Assembly: GCA_934339365.1 (NCBI GenBank)
Contig: CAKRHW010000028.1
Location: 1-9,867, forward strand
From: an uncultured Lachnospiraceae bacterium
GTDB lineage: Bacteria; Bacillota; Clostridia; Lachnospirales; Lachnospiraceae
Direction of reading: 5' to 3'
Length of the DNA stretch: 9,867 bases
Position numbers and translations under genes: made by a program. Below, piece by piece: positions 1-6,027 of this stretch (position 1 is its first letter; every line of letters begins with the position of its first letter). Under the pieces are notes generated by a model. The model made no database searches and was not told the origin of the DNA. It was given only the letters and a program-made list of their open reading frames with translations.

Positions 1-1
1 T

Positions 2-85
2 CCGGTGAGGAGTTATTTTAATTTAGCAACAAAAAAATGTCGTATTTATGAGGATTATGGCGTTTCGCAAACGCCTATAGGCTAA
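2..85 (+). CDS. C-terminal tail of an upstream gene (partial, uncertain)
   Basis: An open frame enters from the left edge and ends at TAA 83-85, giving 27 residues that end in KKCRIYEDYGVSQTPIG. There is no start codon context in the window, so it can only be the 3' end of a gene beginning upstream. A hairpin starts right at its stop codon, as expected for a gene end. Given the transporter and peptidase downstream, it could be the tail of a modification enzyme or precursor peptide, but the residues match nothing I recognise. A second frame at the edge stops earlier (TAA 19-21), so the choice of frame is not certain. Confidence 0.4.
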   Translation, partial: PVRSYFNLATKKCRIYEDYGVSQTPIG

Positions 86-121
86 TGAATAAGGAGGAGG
101 TAAAAATCCTCCTTATTTCAT
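85..121 (+). terminator. Strong hairpin between upstream tail and ABC transporter (terminator or attenuator)
   Basis: AATAAGGAGGA (88-98) pairs perfectly with TCCTCCTTATT (107-117) around an 8-nt loop. The stem can be extended to 85-87/119-121 with a one-base bulge. The flanking T-run is short (116-118), so termination may be partial. That would suit an attenuator reducing expression of the transporter genes relative to the gene upstream. The left arm contains a near-perfect Shine-Dalgarno sequence with no usable start codon after it. Confidence 0.55.
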
Positions 122-157
122 AATGGAGAAAAATGTAAGGCTTTAGGAGAGGAAATT

Positions 158-1765
158 TTGAAGTACATAAAAGAAACAATGAATCTATTCTTGGAGTATA
201 AGAGGCAAATATTTATCATAATGCTATGTATGATTTTTTCATTTGTATTTGGTTTTATTCAGCCATTTCTTTCGGGTAAAATTGTAGATGATGGAATCGT
301 AAAGAAAAATTTGGAAGTTTTAGCAATCTTATGTGGTATTTCACTATTCTTGTATGTCCTAAATGCGATATTAGAAATAGTAAAAGAAAAACAGAGATTG
401 TTCATTTATAATAAAATTCGTTATGATATGGAAAGAAAGGCATTTTTACATTTGACTAAAATAAAGATGAATTATTTTAATGATAAAAATGTATCCAATA
501 TTCATCAGACAATAAAAGAAGATATATCATATATTTCGGAAGTGGCAGGAGATGAAACTTTTCAAGTGTTAACGTCATTTTTGGCGGCAATTGGAGGCGG
601 GATCGCTCTTTTTTGTCTTGAGTGGAGACTGGGAATAGCAGTTATATTATTTATGCCTGTGAATTGTTTTGCTTCAATGATATTATTTAAAAAAAATATG
701 TCTTTGGCAGAAAAATATATTAATAAATCCAGGGGATATAACGAATGGTTTGGGGAAACAGTCAATGGAATGAAGGAAATAAGGCTGTTTGGAATGCAGA
801 AAAAGAAAGAAAATGAGATTGTTGAAAAGCAAAGTGAATTGATCGAACTGAACAATAAACAAGGGCTTTTTCAAGTGGAAAACGAACAGATTCAAATGCT
901 TCTGCTAAAAACAATGTCATATGTTTTGTATCTGATAGCGGGTGTTTTAATGGTAAAAAATGGTATTACTATTGGAGAAACGGTTGCTTTTCAAACATAT
1001 GCACTTATGTTGACAGGACCTATTAGTTATGGATTGATGTTCTTGTTTCAGGCATCTTCTTTAATTCCGTCCATTAAAAGACACTATGCCTTTATGGAAT
1101 ATGAAGAGGAAGAAGTTGGTGGAGAAGAATGTAAAAAAAATGGGGATATTGTATTTGAACATTTGTCTTTCGGATATGACGAAGAGAATATGTTGCTTAC
1201 AGATTTTGATTTTCGGATACAAAAAGGAAGCAAAGTCGCAATTTTAGGGAAAAATGGTGTTGGAAAAACAACACTATTGAATTTGATTTTAAGAGTTGTC
1301 TCACCGATTCAGGGAGATATTTTATTTGCAGATAAAACAATAAAGGACTATGACATTTTTTCGTATAGAAAAATGTTTGGAGTTGTGAGTCAGAATGTGT
1401 ATCTCTTTAACGCAAGCATTAGAGATAATATTTGTCTAGATGAGAGTGTTGGAGAAGAAAAACTGACACAGATATTGCAAATGGTAAATTTAACGGGTTT
1501 AATTTCAGAAAGAGGATTAGATTATATCGTTGGAGAAAATGGTTGTATGCTGTCAGGTGGACAAAAACAGAAAATTGCTTTGGCACGTGCATTAGCACAT
1601 GAAAGACCTATTTTAATATTAGATGAAGCTACTTCTAATCTTGATAAAGAGACAATTGAAATTTTAACAGGATTGTTTAAGTCAGAATTAAAGGATAATA
1701 CTGTTATATGCGTAACACATACAAAAGTTATTTCAGAACTGTTTGAAAACAAAATTTATTTATAA
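158..1765 (+). CDS. ABC transporter, fused permease/ATPase (peptide-exporter type)
   Basis: This is a 535-aa half-transporter of the ABC exporter class: an N-terminal membrane domain (about residues 15-310, with hydrophobic helices near 18-40, 52-70, 135-175 and 245-300) followed by an ATPase domain. All nucleotide-binding motifs are present: Walker A GKNGVGKT (364-371), Q-loop in VVSQ, signature LSGGQ (465-469), Walker B ILILDEA (485-491), D-loop SNLD and switch His521 in THT. It should work as a dimer in the cytoplasmic membrane, exporting a substrate with ATP. The start is TTG 158, five nucleotides after AGGAGAGG (145-152). No N-terminal peptidase domain is present. The protein ends only 14 residues after the switch His, so it is shorter than the usual 570-600 aa. 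The next gene encodes a peptidase, so an exported peptide is the likely cargo, by inference. Confidence 0.93.
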   Translation: MKYIKETMNLFLEYKRQIFIIMLCMIFSFVFGFIQPFLSGKIVDDGIVKKNLEVLAILCGISLFLYVLNAILEIVKEKQRLFIYNKIRYDMERKAFLHLTKIKMNYFNDKNVSNIHQTIKEDISYISEVAGDETFQVLTSFLAAIGGGIALFCLEWRLGIAVILFMPVNCFASMILFKKNMSLAEKYINKSRGYNEWFGETVNGMKEIRLFGMQKKKENEIVEKQSELIELNNKQGLFQVENEQIQMLLLKTMSYVLYLIAGVLMVKNGITIGETVAFQTYALMLTGPISYGLMFLFQASSLIPSIKRHYAFMEYEEEEVGGEECKKNGDIVFEHLSFGYDEENMLLTDFDFRIQKGSKVAILGKNGVGKTTLLNLILRVVSPIQGDILFADKTIKDYDIFSYRKMFGVVSQNVYLFNASIRDNICLDESVGEEKLTQILQMVNLTGLISERGLDYIVGENGCMLSGGQKQKIALARALAHERPILILDEATSNLDKETIEILTGLFKSELKDNTVICVTHTKVISELFENKIYL

Positions 1766-1798
1766 TCATTGATTTTGAATGTTAATTATGGAGTAAAA

Positions 1799-3034
1799 AT
1801 GATAATAGCTATGTTGGATGATGGGATATGTAAAAATGAAATACTAACACCTATAGAAGCATATTGCATCGGAAAAGAAAGAAATGAAGATTTTATACAA
1901 CGGGATTGTGAGTCCCATGCAACTATATGTGCAAAAATTATTGAGAAATATTGTATGCCGGATAAATTCATTGATATTGCGTTCTTAGGAGAAAATGGAG
2001 CGGCAGATATCATAGATTTATGTCTTGCACTTGAACTTTGTTTTACATTGGAAGTTGATGTTATTAATTTAAGCAATGGAATTGAAAATTATAATGAAAA
2101 GTCGGAGGAATATCAAAGATTACTAAGCATATGTAAAAAAATATCTGATAAAGGAGTGAAAATTTATGCTGCCCAAAGTAATCGTGGAAGGCAGACGATT
2201 CCAGCAAATTTTCCATGTACAATCAGTGTAGAACAATTAGAAAGACGACAAAATATTCTTTATTCATTGTATCGTAAATCTGATATTTATGCAAACGGTA
2301 AGCATATAATCCATATCAATGGGAAAAAATATAAAACAATTAAATGCAATAGCTATGCCTGCGCATATGCGGTTTCGCAAATGAAAAGAACAAAAAGTAA
2401 TATATTTCGTGGAATAATTTTTTCTGATCTGATTACATCTAGTCCCGTTTTCTACGAAATACCTAAATGGAATATTGGACAAGTTGTAGATTCATATGAA
2501 TCATATGATGAAGAGAAAAACTTCATAGGTAAAATTTATATACAGAAAGTTTCTGCCTCAGAAAAAAGAAATTTAAAAAAGAGAAAAAATAAGTTTTTAT
2601 CACTTGAAATAAGACAACATATAAAAAGAATTATAATTAAAAATTCTGAAATTTATCCTATAGATATTCCGGTTATCTATATAAAAAGTACAGAGGGTGC
2701 TATTAGATTTGCAAAAGCAATTTCTTCTTTGTTTTTAGAAAAAGGATATAATGCAGCAATTATTTCGACAAATAAATATGACTTTTTAGAAGGAATCTGT
2801 TATGTTCCAAAGGATTGTATCTCTAGTTATATGAAGTTTTTTGCTTTTTATAATAAGAACGACATTCTATTTGTGATAAATGAAAATAATCAGGAGAAAG
2901 GTATAGATGATGTTGCTATTGAAATACAAGGGGATGAGATTAGTGTAATGTTTCAAGAAGAGCATTTGGTACTCAAAAATAATAACAAAGTAATGGATTC
3001 GATAATTTCATTTTATAGAACGGAGGATGAATAA
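1799..3034 (+). CDS. S8 (subtilisin-family) peptidase with extra C-terminal domain, RiPP-type
   Basis: This 411-aa protein begins directly with the subtilase Asp motif (LDDGI, Asp7). It then has the His motif (SHATIC, His40), the INLSNG strand (89-94), the oxyanion Asn in AAQSN (Asn128) and the Ser motif NSYACAYA (Ser185). The triad is therefore complete although each motif departs from consensus. There is no signal peptide or propeptide, so it should act in the cytoplasm, probably on a leader peptide. Residues about 235-411 are a separate domain. Its segment IPVIYIKSTEGAIRFAKAI followed by a GYNAAIIS strand resembles, from memory, the core of clostridial peptide-maturation proteins (TIGR04066-like). 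ATG 1799 was chosen because GGAG (1790-1793) lies 5 nt upstream; an in-frame TTG at 1769 lacks a ribosome site. It is in one operon with the transporter (33-nt gap) and the next gene (2-nt gap). Confidence 0.82.
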   Translation: MIIAMLDDGICKNEILTPIEAYCIGKERNEDFIQRDCESHATICAKIIEKYCMPDKFIDIAFLGENGAADIIDLCLALELCFTLEVDVINLSNGIENYNEKSEEYQRLLSICKKISDKGVKIYAAQSNRGRQTIPANFPCTISVEQLERRQNILYSLYRKSDIYANGKHIIHINGKKYKTIKCNSYACAYAVSQMKRTKSNIFRGIIFSDLITSSPVFYEIPKWNIGQVVDSYESYDEEKNFIGKIYIQKVSASEKRNLKKRKNKFLSLEIRQHIKRIIIKNSEIYPIDIPVIYIKSTEGAIRFAKAISSLFLEKGYNAAIISTNKYDFLEGICYVPKDCISSYMKFFAFYNKNDILFVINENNQEKGIDDVAIEIQGDEISVMFQEEHLVLKNNNKVMDSIISFYRTEDE

Positions 3035-3036
3035 AA

Positions 3037-3558
3037 ATGTTTATTAACAAATGGAGGGCATGGCCTTACTATAATTGCCTTCTGGATTTCTTATATGCAA
3101 AATATTTAAAGTTTTTTAGTCGAAAAAAATGTATTACTAATGATACGTTGGTAGAGATTAAAAGAATTGAGCAGTTAGCATATCCGAAACAAATGAGAGC
3201 ATATGCAGAGATTAATAGTGTAAAAGAATTTGCTGATTATCTAGAATGTTATGACTCTGTGCAGATAGATTGTTTTTTGAAAGAAGACTTTTACCTGATA
3301 TGTATACTGCATTATAATTGCGTTGAGTTATTTGATTTGGCAAGTGAAAAACAAAAGTGTAGAGACATATTTACAGTTGAAAAATATATTGCTGACCATT
3401 ATTTAAAAAAAGACTTGTATGCTAATTCAAGAGAAACAACATCATATCCACTGTATAAACTATGTGAGAAGAGGGGGAAAATTAAAATTATTGAAGATGA
3501 AGAGGAAGATTTTATGGGAGAAAAATTCCACAACTTGAGAATGCGGGCAAAAAGTTAA
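3037..3558 (+). CDS. Hypothetical 173-aa protein of the peptide operon
   Basis: The ATG at 3037 is two nucleotides after the peptidase stop, with GGAGG at 3022-3026 inside that gene's end, so the two are translationally linked. I do not recognise the family with confidence. The stretch EIKRIEQLAYPKQMRAY (40-56) resembles the opening of GNAT-type acyltransferases. The C-terminus has a conserved-looking TTSYPLYKLCEKRGKI element followed by an acidic EDEEEDF run and GEKFHNLRMRA. There are no obvious membrane helices or signal peptide, so it is probably cytoplasmic. Its position as last gene of the operon suggests an accessory role in peptide maturation or immunity. A GNAT-like modification enzyme is possible, but I would put that at one chance in three. 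Confidence 0.75.
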   Translation: MFINKWRAWPYYNCLLDFLYAKYLKFFSRKKCITNDTLVEIKRIEQLAYPKQMRAYAEINSVKEFADYLECYDSVQIDCFLKEDFYLICILHYNCVELFDLASEKQKCRDIFTVEKYIADHYLKKDLYANSRETTSYPLYKLCEKRGKIKIIEDEEEDFMGEKFHNLRMRAKS

Positions 3559-3744
3559 AGTATGTAAAAACAGATACAGGTCGTTAGAGTGATTATTTTT
3601 AATGTTATTAGAGAAATTTATATCTGCTTTTTTGAATGATACTTTTATGATGAGATACCAAAGGAAGTAAAGATGATACGGTGAATATTTTAGCCTTTTT
3701 GGTCTATAATTTTCAATGAGAAACTATGGCAAATTGTGCCTGGC
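3559..3744. other. Gene-free spacer after the peptide operon
   Basis: No open frame of substance is present. The only structure seen is AAAAACAGATA (3566-3576), which can pair with TATCTG-C-TTTTT (3621-3632) across a loop of about 44 nt. This would place a T-run at the 3' side and could act as a weak operon terminator, but the long loop makes that doubtful. Confidence 0.4.
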
Positions 3745-3745
3745 A

Positions 3746-3772
3746 TTGTTCTGAAATATGTGTTAATATAAT
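3746..3772 (+). promoter_or_regulatory. Promoter-like site before the recombinase remnant
   Basis: A perfect -10 hexamer TATAAT lies at 3767-3772 with TTGTTC at 3746-3751, spacing 15 (or ATTGTT, spacing 16). The spacing is slightly short, so the -35 call is weak. Transcription from here would start near 3779 and produce a leader of about 100 nt containing the terminator at 3831-3858. Confidence 0.35.
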
Positions 3773-3830
3773 TGTAGGTCATAGGGAGGCATGGGTAATG
3801 CATTAATCCAAATATCCCATTAAAGGGATT

Positions 3831-3858
3831 AAGAATGGTATATCCATTCTTTTTTTTT
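3831..3858 (+). terminator. Intrinsic terminator / leader attenuator
   Basis: AAGAATGG (3831-3838) pairs with CCATTCTT (3844-3851) around a 5-nt loop, and the T-run continues to 3858. It lies only five bases before a Shine-Dalgarno site (AAAGGAG, 3863-3869) for the next start codon. It is therefore inside the leader of that gene rather than after a gene, the usual layout of an attenuator. Upstream, ATCCC/GGGAT and TAATCC/GGATTA (3804-3831) offer mutually exclusive stems; the latter overlaps the first base of the terminator stem. Confidence 0.7.
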
Positions 3859-3876
3859 ACCTAAAGGAGAGATGGA

Positions 3877-4080
3877 ATGGCACAAAAGGAATTACCGATT
3901 ATGCTCGAAGAATAGATAGATATGATGAAAAAGTATGTGTCTGCCAATACAATTCGGGCATATATCGGACATTTGGACGATGCGTTCCTTTTTTCAGAAA
4001 GCAAGCTTACATCAAATTTTTTATCAATTGGAATGAGACGTATATCTACATTTTATTGTTATGATTTCGGATTCTATTAA
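3877..4080 (+). pseudogene. Broken tyrosine-recombinase-like gene, N-terminal remnant
   Basis: ATG 3877 has a good ribosome site (AAAGGAG, 3863-3869). It begins MAQKELPIMLEE, hits TAG at 3913-3915, then continues in the same frame with IDMMKKYVSANTIRAYIGHL. The YVSANTIRAYIGHL element matches the SAM-like core-binding domain at the N-terminus of phage integrase/XerC-type recombinases. After about residue 45 the resemblance stops and the frame closes at TAA 4078-4080, with no catalytic domain (no R..HxxR..Y). I infer a recombinase inactivated by a nonsense change and loss of its catalytic part. The identification rests on one short motif, so other helical proteins are possible. Confidence 0.45.
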
Positions 4081-4239
4081 AACTAATATTCAATTTCTTG
4101 AATATGATGTTTTACAAGAAAGTTGTGATGATGTATACTAAGAAAATATAGACATTATTTACGAAGATTAGTAACAACAAAATTTTGGTAGTCAGCATGA
4201 CTGAAAGTGGGGGATTTTAATAGAAATGGAGGTGTCACA
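4081..4239. other. Decayed sequence before the macro-domain gene
   Basis: This stretch contains an 8-bp inverted repeat, ATATTCAA (4086-4093) with TTGAATAT (4098-4105), not followed by a T-run. A frame open from 4037 reads through it to TAA 4139-4141 (ending FLEYDVLQESCDDVY) and, after that stop, on in the same frame to TAG 4169-4171 (ENIDIIYED). This looks like the acidic C-terminal end of a lost gene. There is no start codon context, and I cannot assign a family. Confidence 0.3.
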
Positions 4240-5268
4240 ATGCCATTTAAGATTGTCCGGAATGATATAACAAAGGTAAAAGCAGATGTGATCGTGAATA
4301 CTGCTAATCCAAATCCGATATGTGCAAGTGGCACAGACTTAGCAATATATGAGGCAGCAGGAAAAGAAAAACTTCTTGCTGAAAGAGCAGGTATCGGTAA
4401 GATTGCAAGAGGTGATATTGCTGTTACCGGTGCATATAATCTAAAGGCAAAATATATTATTCACACAGTGGGCCCGGTATGGACAGATGGATTGCACCAT
4501 GAATTTAAAATTCTGGAGAGCTGCTATCGTAAATCATTGCAAAAAGCATTGGAACTTAAGTGTGAGAGCATTGCTTTTCCGTTAATTTCGACAGGAGTAT
4601 ATGGATTTCCGAAGGATAAGGCATTACAGATTGCTGTGTCAGTATTTAGCCAGTTTCTTACTGAAAATGAGATTGAAATCATACTGGTAGTGTTTGATAA
4701 AAGGTCTTTTCAGCTTTCAGGTCAGATTGTAGGTGATATTGATTCCTGTATAGATGCTGATTATGTCAGGAAAAGTCATAGAAAAGAATATCCAGTGCGA
4801 AGAAGAAACGCTCGCACAAGAAAGTTGTCAGAGAAAGAGAATAACTATCCATTTGAGGAAGACAAAAGTTTAGCAGAGCCATGTATGCTGTTAGCAGACA
4901 TTTCTTTGGAAGACCAGCTTGCAAATATCGGAGTCTCATTTCATGATAAATTATTTGAGCTGATTGATGAAGCACATCTTGATAATAAGGATGTGTGGAA
5001 ACGGGCAAACCTTGACAGGAAACATTTTTCAAAGATTCAATGTGACCAGAATTATCATCCAAAGAAGAAGACTGTAATGGCACTCTGTATTGCACTGCAC
5101 CTTGATTTGGAACAGTCAAAAGACTTACTTGCCAGAGCGGACTGGGCATTTAGTCCAAGCAGTAAGGTGGATCTGATTGTACAGAAGGCAATAATAGATA
5201 AGCAGTATGATATTATGCAAGTGAATGTGACTTTGTTTAAGTATACAAATGAAATTCTTGGAGTATAG
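4240..5268 (+). CDS. Macro-domain protein with C-terminal HTH-like domain
   Basis: This 342-aa protein has an N-terminal macro domain (about 1-155), the fold that binds ADP-ribose and in some members removes it from proteins or nucleic acids. Visible signatures are NDIT (8-11, usually GDIT), VIVNTANPN (17-25), the YIIHTVGP strand (72-79) and PLISTGVYGFP (114-124), which forms the phosphate loop. The usual glycine-rich GGGV loop is replaced by ASGTD (29-33), which may change catalysis. A basic linker (about 175-200) leads to residues 223-342. That part resembles a XRE-like helix-turn-helix followed by a helical tail: DVWKRANLDRKHFSKI, then a KKKTVMALCIAL recognition-type helix. ATG 4240 has GGAGG at 4228-4232; an in-frame GTG at 4207 has no such site. 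An ADP-ribosylglycohydrolase remnant lies downstream. Role inferred: ADP-ribose sensing or reversal, possibly with DNA or RNA binding. Confidence 0.9.
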   Translation: MPFKIVRNDITKVKADVIVNTANPNPICASGTDLAIYEAAGKEKLLAERAGIGKIARGDIAVTGAYNLKAKYIIHTVGPVWTDGLHHEFKILESCYRKSLQKALELKCESIAFPLISTGVYGFPKDKALQIAVSVFSQFLTENEIEIILVVFDKRSFQLSGQIVGDIDSCIDADYVRKSHRKEYPVRRRNARTRKLSEKENNYPFEEDKSLAEPCMLLADISLEDQLANIGVSFHDKLFELIDEAHLDNKDVWKRANLDRKHFSKIQCDQNYHPKKKTVMALCIALHLDLEQSKDLLARADWAFSPSSKVDLIVQKAIIDKQYDIMQVNVTLFKYTNEILGV

Positions 5269-5280
5269 CAGCAATATGGA

Positions 5281-5302
5281 TGTATGATGCATACAGCTTT
5301 TT
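5281..5302 (+). terminator. Probable terminator of the macro-domain gene
   Basis: TGTATG (5281-5286) pairs with CATACA (5290-5295) around ATG, followed by GC and five T residues. It lies 12 nt after the macro gene stop, the right place for a terminator, though a 6-bp AT-rich stem is weak. Confidence 0.4.
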
Positions 5303-5337
5303 GTGATAAAAGTCATAGTTAGGAAGTATTTGATAAT

Positions 5338-5427
5338 ATGAAAAAAGATCTGCAGGAATTCATAGATAAGAATACAACGGCTGAGGAAGAAGATATTTTC
5401 TATGAAGATTTTGCAAGTAAATATTGA
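5338..5427 (+). pseudogene. Short acidic ORF, probable C-terminal remnant
   Basis: ATG 5338 to TGA 5427 encodes 29 residues, beginning MKKDLQEFIDKNTTAEEED and ending FASKY. The reading frame remains open a little upstream (EVFDN) after a TAG, and there is no ribosome-binding site. It is followed 12 nt later by a good terminator, so it looks like the 3' end of a gene whose body was deleted between 5303 and 5338. I do not recognise the family. Confidence 0.3.
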
Positions 5428-5439
5428 TTAGTAAATGTT

Positions 5440-5473
5440 ACGTCGGTACTCATAGTATCGGCGTTTGTTTTTA
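5440..5473 (+). terminator. Intrinsic terminator
   Basis: ACGTCGGTACT (5440-5450) pairs with AGTATCGGCGT (5454-5464) around a CAT loop, an 11-bp stem with two G-U pairs. A T-rich tract (TTGTTTTTATT) follows. This is the clearest terminator in the window; it closes whatever transcript carried the remnant at 5338-5427. Confidence 0.8.
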
Positions 5474-5584
5474 TTCTTAAAAGTGTCGCCGGGACAGCGA
5501 CCATATAAAGATGTCTTTCAATTATACTTATATTGTAACAAAGAAAGAGATGTTACCGAAGAAATTCGGGGATAGGAGGCATAT
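5474..5584 (+). promoter_or_regulatory. Surviving 5' leader of the ADP-ribosylglycohydrolase remnant
   Basis: The stretch contains GTCGC/GCGAC (5-bp stem near 5486-5502), AT-rich -10-like sequences around 5521-5536, GTAAC/GTTAC ends of another small stem, and a strong Shine-Dalgarno AGGAGG at 5574-5579, five nucleotides before the ATG. This looks like an intact upstream region that outlived its gene. I cannot fix a promoter precisely. Confidence 0.4.
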
Positions 5585-5650
5585 ATGTACGGAGCAATGT
5601 TAGGAGATATTATTGGAAGTCCGTTTGAGTTTGATAGAGCTTTTAATTAA
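5585..5650 (+). pseudogene. ADP-ribosylglycohydrolase, N-terminal fragment only
   Basis: ATG 5585 follows AGGAGG by five nucleotides and encodes MYGAMLGDIIGSPFEF, then a few residues to TAA 5648-5650. The pattern GAxLGDxxGSPxE is the characteristic start of ADP-ribosylglycohydrolases (DraG/ARH family), enzymes of about 250-350 aa that remove ADP-ribose from target side chains using two Mg ions. None of the later metal-binding motifs is found after the stop in any frame, so the gene was cut to 21 codons, by deletion rather than point mutation alone. Its closeness to the macro-domain gene suggests the two once worked together on ADP-ribosylated targets. Confidence 0.7.
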
Positions 5651-5802
5651 CGGATATGAATATTATGAGAATGAAAGGAAGATCTTTGCAAAGAATATGA
5701 AGATATCCTTCGCAGGTCAATAGAAGATATAGAACTATTCAAGGATTTATTTGAAAACTTGGATTTCAGAGAAAAATATTTGTATATACGAGGAGTAAAT
5801 CT
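5651..5802. other. Decayed coding sequence
   Basis: There is no gene with a credible start. A frame open into the next leader encodes KEDLCKEYEDILRRSIEDI and continues to the TGA that overlaps the next ATG (5803-5806 region). It has the look of an amphipathic C-terminal helix from a lost gene. The end of the stretch holds AGGAG (5791-5795), the ribosome site of the next gene. Confidence 0.3.
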
Positions 5803-6027
5803 ATGAGTGATTTTAATTGGAATTTTCCAGAGGGTATGAAACGTAGTGGAAGAAGTTTTGACGAAATTTGTAAATCGTCAAAAGAAGCATTTTATAAAGC
5901 CAATGGTTATTATCCGACAGAAGAAGAAACAATTCGGCTGACCGATGAAGTAAAAAAGAAAATTGCAGAAGAAGAAGCAAATAAAAAAATTGAAGAGGAA
6001 AAGGCAAGGAAGGATATACAAAAGTGA
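5803..6027 (+). CDS. Small charged coiled-coil protein, unknown function
   Basis: This 74-aa protein starts at ATG 5803, seven nucleotides after AGGAG. Residues 1-40 include an aromatic N-terminus (DFNWNFPEGMKRSG) and a helix (SFDEICKSSKEAFYKANGYYP). Residues 41-74 are almost entirely Lys/Glu/Ala/Ile in a heptad-like pattern and should form a long charged helix. No family is recognised. Its TGA overlaps the GTG of the next gene (GTGA, 6024-6027), so the two are translationally coupled and probably act together. Confidence 0.7.
   Translation: MSDFNWNFPEGMKRSGRSFDEICKSSKEAFYKANGYYPTEEETIRLTDEVKKKIAEEEANKKIEEEKARKDIQK

Noticed and set aside
123..146. Seven-codon ORF after the first hairpin
   Set aside because: Its start is far from the Shine-Dalgarno, which is itself buried in the stem, and the product is too short to support.
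1769..1798. Upstream TTG start adding ten residues to the S8 peptidase
   Set aside because: No ribosome site before 1769, while ATG 1799 has GGAG five nucleotides upstream and places the subtilase Asp motif at the usual extreme N-terminus of this type.
562..2482. Minus-strand open frames opposite the transporter and peptidase genes
   Set aside because: They lie antisense to clearly coding DNA, have no ribosome sites and give low-complexity Phe/Ser/Leu-rich products.
3791..3823. Possible leader peptide (MGNALIQISH) in the attenuator leader
   Set aside because: The GGGAGG is only one nucleotide from its ATG, too close for normal initiation; kept only as a weak possibility.
4086..4105. 8-bp inverted repeat as a terminator or attachment site
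   Set aside because: No T-run follows and no second copy is seen in the window, so neither role is supported.
4207..4239. GTG start adding eleven residues to the macro protein
   Set aside because: GGAGG at 4228-4232 serves ATG 4240, and macro-domain homology begins there.
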